Below are positions 1-6,392 of a DNA stretch of 7,520 nt, in pieces (the first letter of the stretch is position 1; the number at the start of each line of letters is the position of its first letter). Position numbers and translations under genes: made by a program. This DNA comes from JBICHM01 sp043101835 (GTDB taxonomy: Bacteria > Planctomycetota > Phycisphaerae > Phycisphaerales > UBA1924): NCBI GenBank assembly GCA_043101835.1, contig JBICHM010000153.1, positions 1 through 7,520 on the forward strand. Reading direction: 5' to 3'. The notes under the pieces were generated by a model. The model was not told where the DNA came from. It worked only from the letters and a program-made list of their open reading frames with translations, and ran no database searches.

Positions 1-548
1 TCGAGGTCGAGCGTCGTCCCGCCGTTCCCCGGCGAGCTGCTGAACTTGAAGTACGTCAGGCGCACGCCCGCGCCCACGCCGGCGTAAGCGCCGACCGGGC
101 CGACCACATTCGGCGCATCGACCAGCACATTCGCCGCGAGCGTGTGCAGCGAGAAGTCGCCGCTGTCGAACTGGGCCGACACCGTGTCCGCGTCGAGGTC
201 GCGGTAGGTGTACTCGATCTCCATCGCGATTGGATCGTCGGGGAAGGTGTACCCCAGCGCGATCGACGCGCCGAACCCGATGTCGAAGTCAATCGGATCC
301 CCGGAGCCCAGCAGCGTTCCGTCGTCGATATGGTCGGCGATCAGCCCGCCGAAGCGGATGTAGTACGACTCCTCCTCGGCGAGGTGCCAATCGACCGGCT
401 CGTCGAGGGAGTCGTACGAGGGCTCCGGCTCCACCCGCGCCGGCTGCCCGCCGAGGCGCTCGGGCCGGTCCGAGGCGTCCTGCGCGTGCGCGCCGGCGCC
501 GGCGAGCAGGGGGGTGACAAGAACAATCAGCGTGCGGCGTGCGTCCAT
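1..548 (-). CDS. Outer-membrane beta-barrel protein, C-terminally cut by window edge
   Basis: The reading frame is open from ATG at 548 down to the left edge, giving 182 residues with no stop. The ATG is preceded by GGAG 8 nt upstream. Residues 1-22 form a Sec signal peptide (MDARR, then a hydrophobic stretch, then AHA|QD). After an acidic, proline-rich linker (about 24-60) come alternating aromatic/glycine strands: YYIRFGGLIADH (62-73), DFDIGFGASIALGYTF (87-102), IAMEIEYTYRDL (107-118), FSLHTLAANVLVD (132-144) and PVGAYAGVGAGVRLTYFKF (151-169). This pattern is typical of small Opa/OmpW-like eight-stranded barrels (outer membrane beta-barrel domain family). Family placement rests on the strand pattern and the GAYAGVGAGV turn. 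The function (porin, adhesin or structural) cannot be told. It lies 60 nt downstream of the tRNA on the same strand, with no clear terminator between them, so it could be partly read through from upstream. Confidence 0.75.
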   Translation of the reverse strand, partial: MDARRTLIVLVTPLLAGAGAHAQDASDRPERLGGQPARVEPEPSYDSLDEPVDWHLAEEESYYIRFGGLIADHIDDGTLLGSGDPIDFDIGFGASIALGYTFPDDPIAMEIEYTYRDLDADTVSAQFDSGDFSLHTLAANVLVDAPNVVGPVGAYAGVGAGVRLTYFKFSSSPGNGGTTLDL

Positions 549-608
549 GCGTGTGGCTCCACGAATGCCTGTTCGCGCAGCATACACGCCCGCCACCACG
601 CGCAGAAA

Positions 609-682
609 TGGCCCCGGCAGGATTCGAACCTGCGACCGTGCCGATTATGAGTCGGACGCTCTAACCGCTGAGCTACGGGGCC
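609..682 (-). tRNA. tRNA with CAU anticodon, probably tRNA-Ile2 (lysidine type)
   Basis: The minus strand folds as a complete cloverleaf. The acceptor is GGCCCCG paired with CGGGGCC (7 bp) plus discriminator A. The D stem is GCTC/GAGC, the anticodon loop is CTCATAA, and the T stem is GCAGG/CCTGC around TTCGAAT. No CCA is encoded; TTT follows. CAU can be elongator Met or the Ile2 tRNA that TilS modifies to lysidine. The GGCCCC acceptor with C4-G69 and C5-G68, and overall likeness to E. coli ileX, favour Ile2; initiator Met is unlikely. The anticodon stem TCCGA/TCGGC has a T-C mismatch at 27-43 and a 6-nt variable region follows. Removing one C would give a perfect stem and the usual 5-nt region. 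The gene starts 10 nt after the glutamine synthetase stop codon. Confidence 0.9.
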
Positions 683-692
683 GGCGCCCGCC

Positions 693-2891
693 TCACTTCA
701 CGAACAGCAGCTCGCGATAGGTGGGCAGGGGCCAGAAATCATCGCTCGCGCCGGCCTCGATGCGGTCGCCGAGCGTCCGCAGCAGCGCCATCGCGGGCTT
801 CACCTCGGCGGCGAGGTACTCCGCGTGCGCCCGCGGCTCGTGGGGCGCCTTCGCGACCGTCGCCGCCGCGAGCGCATCCGTCGCACCGCGGAACTCCGTC
901 ACCAGGTTCACCCACTCGCGAAGCATCTTGGTCTGCTCCGGCGAGTCGACGCCCGCCTGCTTCGCCGCCGTGATCGCCTCGGCCAGACGCGTCTGGTGCT
1001 GCAACGCCGCGGGCAGAATCTGGCGAAGCCCCATGTGCACCATCGTCTCGGCCTCGATCAGGATCTGCTTGACATACTTCTCGTAGAAGATCCGCTGCCG
1101 GCTCGTCAGCTCCGGCTTCGTCAGCACCTTGAAGCGGTGGAACATCTGCGCAACGCCGTCGCGCGACCACGCGCTCAGCGCAGACACAGAATCCGGAAGG
1201 ATCGGCAGCCCGCGCCGTTCGGCCTCCTGCTTCCATTCCGCCGAGTAGTTGTCGCCATCGAAGAGCACCCGCTTGTGCTGCTTGACCACCTTCTTCAGCA
1301 CCGCGCTCACGGCGCTGCGCGTCTTCGCCGCCGTCGGCTTTGCGCCCGCAGCTGCCTCGATCTCGCCGGCCATCCAGTCGAGGCTCTCGGCCACCATCGT
1401 GTTGAGCACCGTGTTTGGCCACGCCACCGATGCGCTCGATCCCACCGCGCGGAACTCGAACTTGTTCCCCGTGAACGCGAACGGGCTCGTCCGGTTCCGA
1501 TCGCCCGCGTGACGCGGGATCTGCGGCAGCGTCTTCGCGCCAAGATCCAGCGCCCCGCCCTTTTTCGTGCTCGTGGGCTTGCCGGTCTCCAGCTGGTTCA
1601 CGATGTCCGTGAGCATGTCGCCCAGGAAAATCGAGATGATCGCCGGCGGCGCCTCGTTCGCCCCCAACCGGTGATCGTTCCCCGCGTCCGCCACGCTTGC
1701 GCGCAGCAGGTCGCCGTGCAGGTCCACGGCGCGGATCACCGCGCACAGGAACGTCAGGAACACGAGATTCGAGTGCGTCTCCTCGCGCGGGTCCAGCAGG
1801 TTCACGCCCGTGTCCGTCGCCAGCGCCCAGTTGTTGTGCTTGCCCGAGCCATTCACCCCGGCGAAGGGCTTCTCGTGCAGCAGCGCCCGCAGCCCGAAGC
1901 GCGGCGCGATCCGCTCGATCCACTCCATCACCAGCATCTGGTGATCGGTCGCGACGTTCGCGCTCTCGTACATCGCCGCGATCTCGAACTGCCCCGGCGC
2001 CACCTCGTTGTGACGCGTCTTCACCGGCACGCCCAGCGCATACAGCGCCCGGTCGAGCTCGCTCATAAACCCCAGCACGCGCGGCGGGATCGATCCGAAA
2101 TAGTGGTCCTCCAGCTGCTGATCCTTCGGCGGACGCGCTCCGAAGACCGTCCGCCCGCACATCTGCAGGTCCGGACGCGCGTTGAAGAACTTCTCATCAA
2201 CGAGGAAGTACTCCTGCTCCGGCCCGAGCGTCGTCTGCACACGCGACACCCCGTCCGCTTCGCCGAGCAGATGCAGCATCCGCAGCGCCTGCTCGCTGAG
2301 CGCATCGATCGAGCGCAGCAGGGGGGTCTTCATGTCCAGCGCCTCGCCGGTCCACGACACGAAGGCCGTCGGGATGCACAGCGTCACGCTGTTGATGCCG
2401 CGATGCAGGAACACCGGGCTCGTCGCGTCCCAAGCTGTGTACCCACGCGCCTCGAAGGTCGCCCGCACACCGCCCGAGGGAAAGCTCGACGCGTCCGGCT
2501 CGCCCTGCACCAGCTGCTCGCCGCTGAACTCCAGCACCGCGCCGCCCGAGCCGTCCGGGCTCACGAACGAGTCGTGCTTCTCCGCCGTCAGGCCGGTGAG
2601 CGGGTGGAACCAGTGCGTGTAGTGCGTCGCGCCATTCTCGATCGCCCAGTCCTTCATCGCGTTGGCGACCGTGTCCGCCAGCCCCGGATCCAGCGGCTCG
2701 CCCATGTGGATCGTCCGCTGCACCGCCTTGAAGACGTCCTTCGGCAGACGGGCGCGCATCATCCGCTCGCTGAAGACATCCCGGCCATACACGGCCGTCG
2801 GGTCATGGGTCACCGTCTCCGGGCGGGCGCCTTCGGTCCAGTGCCCGTTGGCGACCGAGGGACCGGGCTGGCGGGGCGTGGCTCGACTCAT
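693..2891 (-). CDS. glnN: Type III glutamine synthetase (GSIII)
   Basis: ATP-dependent amidation of glutamate with ammonium, in the cytoplasm; the main entry point for ammonium assimilation. The product is 732 residues, the usual size for GSIII (GSI and GSII are much shorter). Family signatures are GPEQEYF (223-229, catalytic Glu loop), NEVAPGQFE (295-303), KPFAGVNGSGKHNNW (341-355, nucleotide/glutamate site) and GNKFEFRAVGSS (475-486). The frame stays open to ATG 2978, but the ATG at 2891 (MSRATPRQ) is preferred: GGAG sits 5 nt upstream, and the extra 29 residues are low-complexity and overlap a plausible promoter. The gene appears monocistronic or co-transcribed with the tRNA 10 nt downstream. 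No nitrogen-regulator site was recognised. The similarity is strong enough that the family call is near certain; the symbol follows common use for GSIII. Confidence 0.96.
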   Translation of the reverse strand: MSRATPRQPGPSVANGHWTEGARPETVTHDPTAVYGRDVFSERMMRARLPKDVFKAVQRTIHMGEPLDPGLADTVANAMKDWAIENGATHYTHWFHPLTGLTAEKHDSFVSPDGSGGAVLEFSGEQLVQGEPDASSFPSGGVRATFEARGYTAWDATSPVFLHRGINSVTLCIPTAFVSWTGEALDMKTPLLRSIDALSEQALRMLHLLGEADGVSRVQTTLGPEQEYFLVDEKFFNARPDLQMCGRTVFGARPPKDQQLEDHYFGSIPPRVLGFMSELDRALYALGVPVKTRHNEVAPGQFEIAAMYESANVATDHQMLVMEWIERIAPRFGLRALLHEKPFAGVNGSGKHNNWALATDTGVNLLDPREETHSNLVFLTFLCAVIRAVDLHGDLLRASVADAGNDHRLGANEAPPAIISIFLGDMLTDIVNQLETGKPTSTKKGGALDLGAKTLPQIPRHAGDRNRTSPFAFTGNKFEFRAVGSSASVAWPNTVLNTMVAESLDWMAGEIEAAAGAKPTAAKTRSAVSAVLKKVVKQHKRVLFDGDNYSAEWKQEAERRGLPILPDSVSALSAWSRDGVAQMFHRFKVLTKPELTSRQRIFYEKYVKQILIEAETMVHMGLRQILPAALQHQTRLAEAITAAKQAGVDSPEQTKMLREWVNLVTEFRGATDALAAATVAKAPHEPRAHAEYLAAEVKPAMALLRTLGDRIEAGASDDFWPLPTYRELLFVK

Positions 2892-2904
2892 AGGGACTCC
2901 GTTC

Positions 2905-2922
2905 CCGCGGCCACCGCCGCGG
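2905..2922 (-). promoter_or_regulatory. Hairpin in the glnN leader, just upstream of the RBS
   Basis: CCGCGGC (2905-2911) is the perfect inverted complement of GCCGCGG (2916-2922) around a 4-nt loop. In the minus-strand mRNA this 7-bp GC stem ends 4 nt before the GGAG ribosome binding site at 2900-2897. It may influence ribosome loading, but short perfect GC stems are common in such GC-rich DNA. Confidence 0.35.
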
Positions 2923-2958
2923 CTGAGGCGAACAGATGAAGGGGGCGAGTTCGCCCGT

Positions 2959-2986
2959 ATTGTCCGCACGCCGGCCACGCTGACAA
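2959..2986 (-). promoter_or_regulatory. Candidate sigma70-type promoter for glnN
   Basis: On the minus strand TTGTCA (2986-2981, 5 of 6 to TTGACA) is followed after 16 nt by GACAAT (2964-2959, 4 of 6 to TATAAT). The predicted start near 2952 would leave a leader of about 60 nt before the glnN ATG at 2891. It lies within the 109-nt gap after the upstream gene, which shows no good terminator. Prediction from sequence only. Confidence 0.45.
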
Positions 2987-3000
2987 GGGCGCGGACCCCG

Positions 3001-3825
3001 TCAGTCCAAATCGAACAGCGCGTTGTCGTCCGTTTCCCCCGTCCACCCCAGCCCGGACGCGCCCGCGTCCAGTCGGCTCGACCACCCCGCCCACGACCAG
3101 GTCATCGCCTCGCTCGACACATGCCCGTCCAGCCAGCCCACCGTCGCCCGGCCATCCGCCGATGCCCCGTGCCGGAAGTGCATCGATGGATCCGGCCGGA
3201 ACTCTGGGGCGTCCGGCCAGAATCGGGGCTCCAGGAACGAGTACTCGATCAATCGGTCCCGACCCGTGAACGCCGAATCCGCGAACGCGATCGTCCGTGC
3301 GGGCTCGACCACCCGCGCACTTCGTGCTCCGACCTCGTCGGTCCGCACCTGCCACACGCCAGCGATACGCACACGATCCACGCCGACGAAGGCGTTGTTG
3401 TAGCCGTAGCCCCCCGCGCCAGCCTCGAATCCCAGCCCGGCCTCGGCGAGTTCCTCCAGCGTCCCCGCGAACGTGGGGCACGCGCGTAGCGCCGCGCTCG
3501 CGCCGCTCCCGGCCATGTACGGCGTCAGGGCGCCGCGCGCCGGGTCGAATGCCTCACCCGTCGAATCTCGCGCTCCGTGCCAGCGCGCGAGGTTCTCTGT
3601 TGCGATCCGCGCCGCCCCCGCCACGAATCGCCCGTCGTGGTCCCGCGCGTAGTACAGGTTCGCCAGCGTGACCTGTCGCACATTCGACGCGCACGCCGCG
3701 CTCCGCGCCGCCTCCCGCGCGCCCGCCCGCGACGGCGCGAGCAGACCGAGCCGCACCGACACGATGCCCAGCACGCTGAGGAGCTCGACGAGCGTCATCC
3801 CGCGATGTCGCACCGCTCGCCTCAT
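3001..3825 (-). CDS. Prepilin-type N-terminal methylation domain protein (pseudopilin-like, H...DG motif)
   Basis: 274 residues from ATG 3825. The type III signal is RRAVRHRG|MTLVELL: basic leader, Gly9 before the prepilin-peptidase cut, and Glu at mature position 5 (Glu14). A hydrophobic helix (15-30) follows, then ASNVRQVTLANLYYARDHDGRF (46-67), typical of planctomycete pseudopilin-like proteins. The C-terminal part carries FRHG...VGWLDGHV (217-236), the H...DGHV motif of this expanded group. Cys45 and Cys116 could form a disulfide. The start is fixed by the leader peptide; a later Met would delete it. Its ATG overlaps the upstream stop as ATGA, so translation is probably coupled and the gene belongs to the riboswitch-led operon. 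The hydrophobic segment is interrupted by Arg25 (GIVSVRLGLLAP), which is unusual. Exact role unknown: pilus-like minor subunit or surface protein exported by a type II/IV pilus-like machine. Confidence 0.85.
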   Translation of the reverse strand: MRRAVRHRGMTLVELLSVLGIVSVRLGLLAPSRAGAREAARSAACASNVRQVTLANLYYARDHDGRFVAGAARIATENLARWHGARDSTGEAFDPARGALTPYMAGSGASAALRACPTFAGTLEELAEAGLGFEAGAGGYGYNNAFVGVDRVRIAGVWQVRTDEVGARSARVVEPARTIAFADSAFTGRDRLIEYSFLEPRFWPDAPEFRPDPSMHFRHGASADGRATVGWLDGHVSSEAMTWSWAGWSSRLDAGASGLGWTGETDDNALFDLD

Positions 3826-4961
3826 CCCCACGCCCCCAGCAGCAGCCCGAGGTCCGCGCCATCGACCACGCCGTCGCCGTTCAGGTCCGCCCCGACCGCC
3901 GCCGTGCCCCACGCGCCAAGCAGCAGCCCGAGATCCGCGCCGTCCACCACATCGTCCCCATTGAGGTCGCCCAGCGCCCGCACATCGGCGACGCCCCCGA
4001 TTTCCGGCGACGCCTCGCCGAAGGGACCGCGCAGCGCCGCGACGCCCGCGCTGATGCGCAGAAAGTCGAATCGATCGAGCCCCGCCGGCGCACCGGTGGC
4101 CGGGTCCACCGCCCACGCGATGTCGAACGCATCGCCGCCGGCGCTCCGCGCATCGACACCCACCGTCAGGGGGTCATCCGGACGCGTGTAGAAGTCCGCC
4201 GGCGTGATGCCGGGGTCGTCCTCCGGATCGCCAAGGCTGTCATCCCCCGGCGAGCCGTCCGCGCCCGAGAGGTCGCCGAGCAGCAGCGTCGGCGAGCACT
4301 CGCCGTACCCCCAATGCACCTCCACCGTCGCGCCCGCGCCCTGCGGGTGGTCGAGCACGAGCGGGTCGAAGGCGCCCGGCAGGTCGTACCCCGTCGTCGC
4401 GTACGCACTCGGCGCCCCCGCCGGATACCACGCCAGGTTCGCCGGTGCGGTGGCGGTCCCCGCATCGTCGTCCCATTGCGCCGTCGCGAGCGCATCCGCC
4501 GGAACCGCAGGCAGGCTCGACCCCCGGATCACGAACCACGCGTCATCAGCGAGCCCGTTGCCGTTTGCATCGACGCTGATCTCGAGCACCGCCGCCTCCG
4601 CCATCCGCAGCGTCGGGTCCCCGAACTGCCAGAAGGCGTTGCCGAAGACGATGCAGTCGAGCCCCATCGGGTTGCGCGGGTCATCGAACACCGGCGCATC
4701 GAAGCCCAGCGTGATCGACCCGCCGAAGCCGCCCAGCGTCACCACCTTCGTGTTGTCCTGCTGGCGCGTGCCGCCGCCGACCGGCGCGCCGAGTGCACGA
4801 GCAGGATCGTTGAAGACCGCGCTGTTGACGAACTGCCCCGGCGCCGGCGTGTAGTCCAGCACGCGCGTCGCGAAGTCCCCGGCGCGCGCCGCCTCCTCCA
4901 GCGCCTGCGCAGCCAGGGGACCCGCGACCACGCAGGCGATCACCGTGCGCTTACGCGGCAC
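3822..4961 (-). CDS. Secreted protein with C-terminal tandem dockerin-like repeat, candidate corrinoid-locus surface protein
   Basis: 379 residues. The chosen start is GTG 4961, with GGGAGGG 7 nt upstream and a basic VPRKR n-region; the inner GTG at 4943 would lose both. The signal peptide ends near AAQA (17-20). The body (about 35-325) has YTPAPGQFVNSAVF (37-50), VVTLGGFGGSITLGFD (73-88), CIVFGNAFW (103-111), a calcium-loop-like DANGNGLADDAWF (131-143) and AFDIAWAVDPATG...FDFLRISAGV (278-307). From memory this layout matches a family of Bacteroidetes cell-surface proteins; I cannot name the Pfam entry with certainty. Two dockerin-like units close the protein (332-352 and 359-379). In planctomycetes such tails are described as GC-type dockerin anchors. 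The start overlaps the upstream propeller gene by 11 nt and the end overlaps the pseudopilin gene, placing it mid-operon behind the cobalamin riboswitch. Ligand binding is inferred, not shown. Confidence 0.85.
   Translation of the reverse strand: MPRKRTVIACVVAGPLAAQALEEAARAGDFATRVLDYTPAPGQFVNSAVFNDPARALGAPVGGGTRQQDNTKVVTLGGFGGSITLGFDAPVFDDPRNPMGLDCIVFGNAFWQFGDPTLRMAEAAVLEISVDANGNGLADDAWFVIRGSSLPAVPADALATAQWDDDAGTATAPANLAWYPAGAPSAYATTGYDLPGAFDPLVLDHPQGAGATVEVHWGYGECSPTLLLGDLSGADGSPGDDSLGDPEDDPGITPADFYTRPDDPLTVGVDARSAGGDAFDIAWAVDPATGAPAGLDRFDFLRISAGVAALRGPFGEASPEIGGVADVRALGDLNGDDVVDGADLGLLLGAWGTAAVGADLNGDGVVDGADLGLLLGAWG
3825..3968 (-). repeat. Tandem dockerin-like repeat (two 21-residue units)
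   Basis: Two coding units, 3968-3906 and 3887-3825, are separated by an 18-nt linker (TAAVGA). The proteins differ at a single residue (DLNGDDVVDGADLG... against DLNGDGVVDGADLG..., both followed by LLLGAWG). The DNA differs at several synonymous sites, so the protein is conserved rather than freshly duplicated. Each unit has the D-x-N-x-D-x-x-x-x-x-x-D spacing of dockerin/EF-hand calcium loops. Confidence 0.9.
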
Positions 4962-6042
4962 GCCGGCGCCCTCCCACCAGGAGAAGCCCGCCGACCAGCG
5001 CGAACCCCGCCCCCGGCGCCGGGATCGTCGCGAACCACGACGCCCCGTCGATCGCGACGAGTTCTCCCGTCGCCGCGTTGTAGACCAGGTCATAGAACGC
5101 CCCGCCGGAGCCCACCGGGTCCAGCATCCGCACGCTCGAGGCATCGACCAGGCTGAACGCCCCCAGCCCCGCAAGCGCATCGGCGACCGCCTCCGCCGCG
5201 ACGACGCCGAGGTAGCCGAAGTCGCCATCCCCGAAGTCACCGCCGCCGACGAAAAGGTTGCCCGCGCCGTCGAACGCCAGCCCCGACGCCGAGAGCATCT
5301 CGCCGACCAGCACGCCGCCGCTCTCGAAATCCACCGCGCCCGCGCCGTCCCACGCCGCCGAGGAGAACGCCCGGATCGCCCCCGTCGCGCTGCCCGCGCC
5401 GGATGCAAAGCCGTTGCCCGTGTACAGGTTCCCGAACGCGTCGAACGCGATGCCGCTGCTGGCGCCCTCGATGCCGCTGACGATCGTGCGCACACTCGTC
5501 GCGCCGGTCACATCGAGCAGGTCCACCCGCGCCGGCGAGCCGAAGTCGCCCGCCGTCAGCGCGAGGCGCGTGTTGTCCGCCCACGCCGCCTCGTAGTGCT
5601 GCACATCGAACGCGCTCGCGTTCGAGCCATCGATCACCGCGCCCCCGCCGGCCAGCAGCGCCGTGTCGAAGACCACCACTGGGCGCGTCGCGCCCGCGCC
5701 GAAGTCGTACCCCGCGCCCAGCGCGATGCGCGAGCCGTCCGGGCTCACGCTCAGGAACGCCGGGTCCGTCCCGCCGCCGACGAGCGCAGAATCCAGCGTC
5801 GCCGCGAGCGTGAACTGCCCCGTCCCGACGCCGGTCTCGACATACACGCCCAGCCCCGTCGCCGCGACGAGCCGCCCGTCCGCGAGCGCGGCGCCCTTCG
5901 AGTTGAACGACCCCGGCGCCACCGCCGGCGCATCGATCCCGCGCCACGCGTTGCCGTAGGTCCCGAACGAGCCCGCGCCCTGCGCAGAGCCATACCACGC
6001 GACGCTCACCGCCGCGCACGCCAATGCGAATCCCCTGGGCAT
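4951..6042 (-). CDS. PEP-CTERM-type secreted beta-propeller protein, riboswitch-controlled
   Basis: 363 residues from ATG 6042, with AAGGG upstream (AGGG 8 nt before the ATG). The frame is open further upstream, but that part is the riboswitch leader, so the later Met with its signal peptide (MPRGFALACAAVSVAWYGSA|QG) is chosen. Repeated propeller-like strands include FLSVSPDGSRIALGAG (96-111), GIAFDAFGNLYTGNG (197-211), GLAFDGAGNLFVGGG (254-268) and FYDLVYNAATGELVAIDG (316-333), resembling NHL/SMP-30 or YncE-type blades. The C-terminus, IPAPGAGFALVGGLLLVGG then RRR, is a PAP variant of the PEP-CTERM sorting signal (short motif, hydrophobic helix, Arg cluster), pointing to exosortase-type processing and surface retention. 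First gene of the operon after the cobalamin riboswitch. A role in binding corrinoids, like Bacteroidetes BtuG propellers, is a hypothesis from context; fold similarity alone does not show it. Confidence 0.85.
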   Translation of the reverse strand: MPRGFALACAAVSVAWYGSAQGAGSFGTYGNAWRGIDAPAVAPGSFNSKGAALADGRLVAATGLGVYVETGVGTGQFTLAATLDSALVGGGTDPAFLSVSPDGSRIALGAGYDFGAGATRPVVVFDTALLAGGGAVIDGSNASAFDVQHYEAAWADNTRLALTAGDFGSPARVDLLDVTGATSVRTIVSGIEGASSGIAFDAFGNLYTGNGFASGAGSATGAIRAFSSAAWDGAGAVDFESGGVLVGEMLSASGLAFDGAGNLFVGGGDFGDGDFGYLGVVAAEAVADALAGLGAFSLVDASSVRMLDPVGSGGAFYDLVYNAATGELVAIDGASWFATIPAPGAGFALVGGLLLVGGRRRAA

Positions 6043-6061
6043 GTCGCCCACCCTTCGTGTT

Positions 6062-6082
6062 CGCTCCGAATCGCGCGGAGCG
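6062..6082 (-). promoter_or_regulatory. Leader hairpin between riboswitch and propeller-gene RBS
   Basis: CGCTCCG (6062-6068) and CGGAGCG (6076-6082) are perfect inverted complements around a 7-nt loop. The stem ends about 10 nt before the AAGGG ribosome binding site of the propeller gene. No U-tract follows, so it is not a standard intrinsic terminator. It may be part of the riboswitch expression platform acting on translation, or simply a stable leader stem. Confidence 0.4.
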
Positions 6083-6192
6083 GCCCCCTGAGGCTTGTGA
6101 GCCCGCGCGGGGTGTGCCGAGGTGGGGGGAGACGCGGGGAGCGCGCGACGCCGCACCGTCGGCGCCCGGGGTCGCGCGGGCGGTCCGTACGC

Positions 6193-6387
6193 TGTCGAGG
6201 GCAGGTCTTCCGGCTCCGAGCGATCCGTCGAGCCCCGGCCTTCCCGCCCCGCACGAAGCAGGGCAGTGACCGTCAATGGGGCTCGCGGCGTGTGCCCGTT
6301 ACGGCGGCGCGTCCGCGGCGGCTTCTCACCGCACTTCCCTTTTCAGCCTCGGCCGCGCATCCCGCGCGGCTCCGGCCACCATCGACA
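6193..6387 (-). ncRNA. Cobalamin riboswitch aptamer
   Basis: Read on the minus strand, the conserved elements of the cobalamin riboswitch occur in the right order. They are GGTGGCCGG near the 5' end (about 6381-6373), AAAAGGGAA (6343-6335), GCGGTGAGAAGCCGC, GCCGCCGTAACGGG (about 6308-6295), GTCACTG (6270-6264, consensus GCCACTG), GGGAAGGCC (about 6245-6237) and the B12 box AGCCGGAAGACCTGCC (about 6215-6200). The ends close as a P1 stem: TGTCGA (6387-6382) pairs perfectly with TCGACA (6198-6193). The size of about 195 nt fits the class. It normally binds adenosylcobalamin or a related corrinoid and lowers downstream expression. It lies 150 nt upstream of the propeller gene, the first of three packed genes. 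Class and strand are well supported; which corrinoid form is bound is not. Confidence 0.9.
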
Positions 6388-6392
6388 CCCGC

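Noticed and set aside
739..2160. 473-residue minus-strand frame overlapping glnN
   Set aside because: Out-of-frame shadow with Arg/Gly/Ala-rich low-complexity sequence and no motif.
825..2939. 704-residue plus-strand reading frame opposite the glutamine synthetase
   Set aside because: It is the GC-driven antisense shadow of glnN: Arg/His/Leu-rich, no recognisable domain, and the opposite strand encodes an unmistakable GSIII.
2962..2996. Inverted repeat GTCCGC...GCGGAC after the pseudopilin stop as a terminator
   Set aside because: Only 6 bp with a 23-nt loop and no U-tract, and it overlaps the candidate glnN promoter; no terminator could be supported here.
3826..4116. N-terminal extension of the pseudopilin to ATG 4116
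   Set aside because: It would overlap the dockerin gene by nearly 300 nt and bury the prepilin leader; the ATGA-coupled start at 3825 fits the type III signal exactly.
6043..6276. N-terminal extension of the propeller protein to ATG 6276
   Set aside because: It would place coding sequence over the riboswitch B12 box and leave the signal peptide internal; the Met at 6042 has its own RBS and leads directly into the signal peptide.
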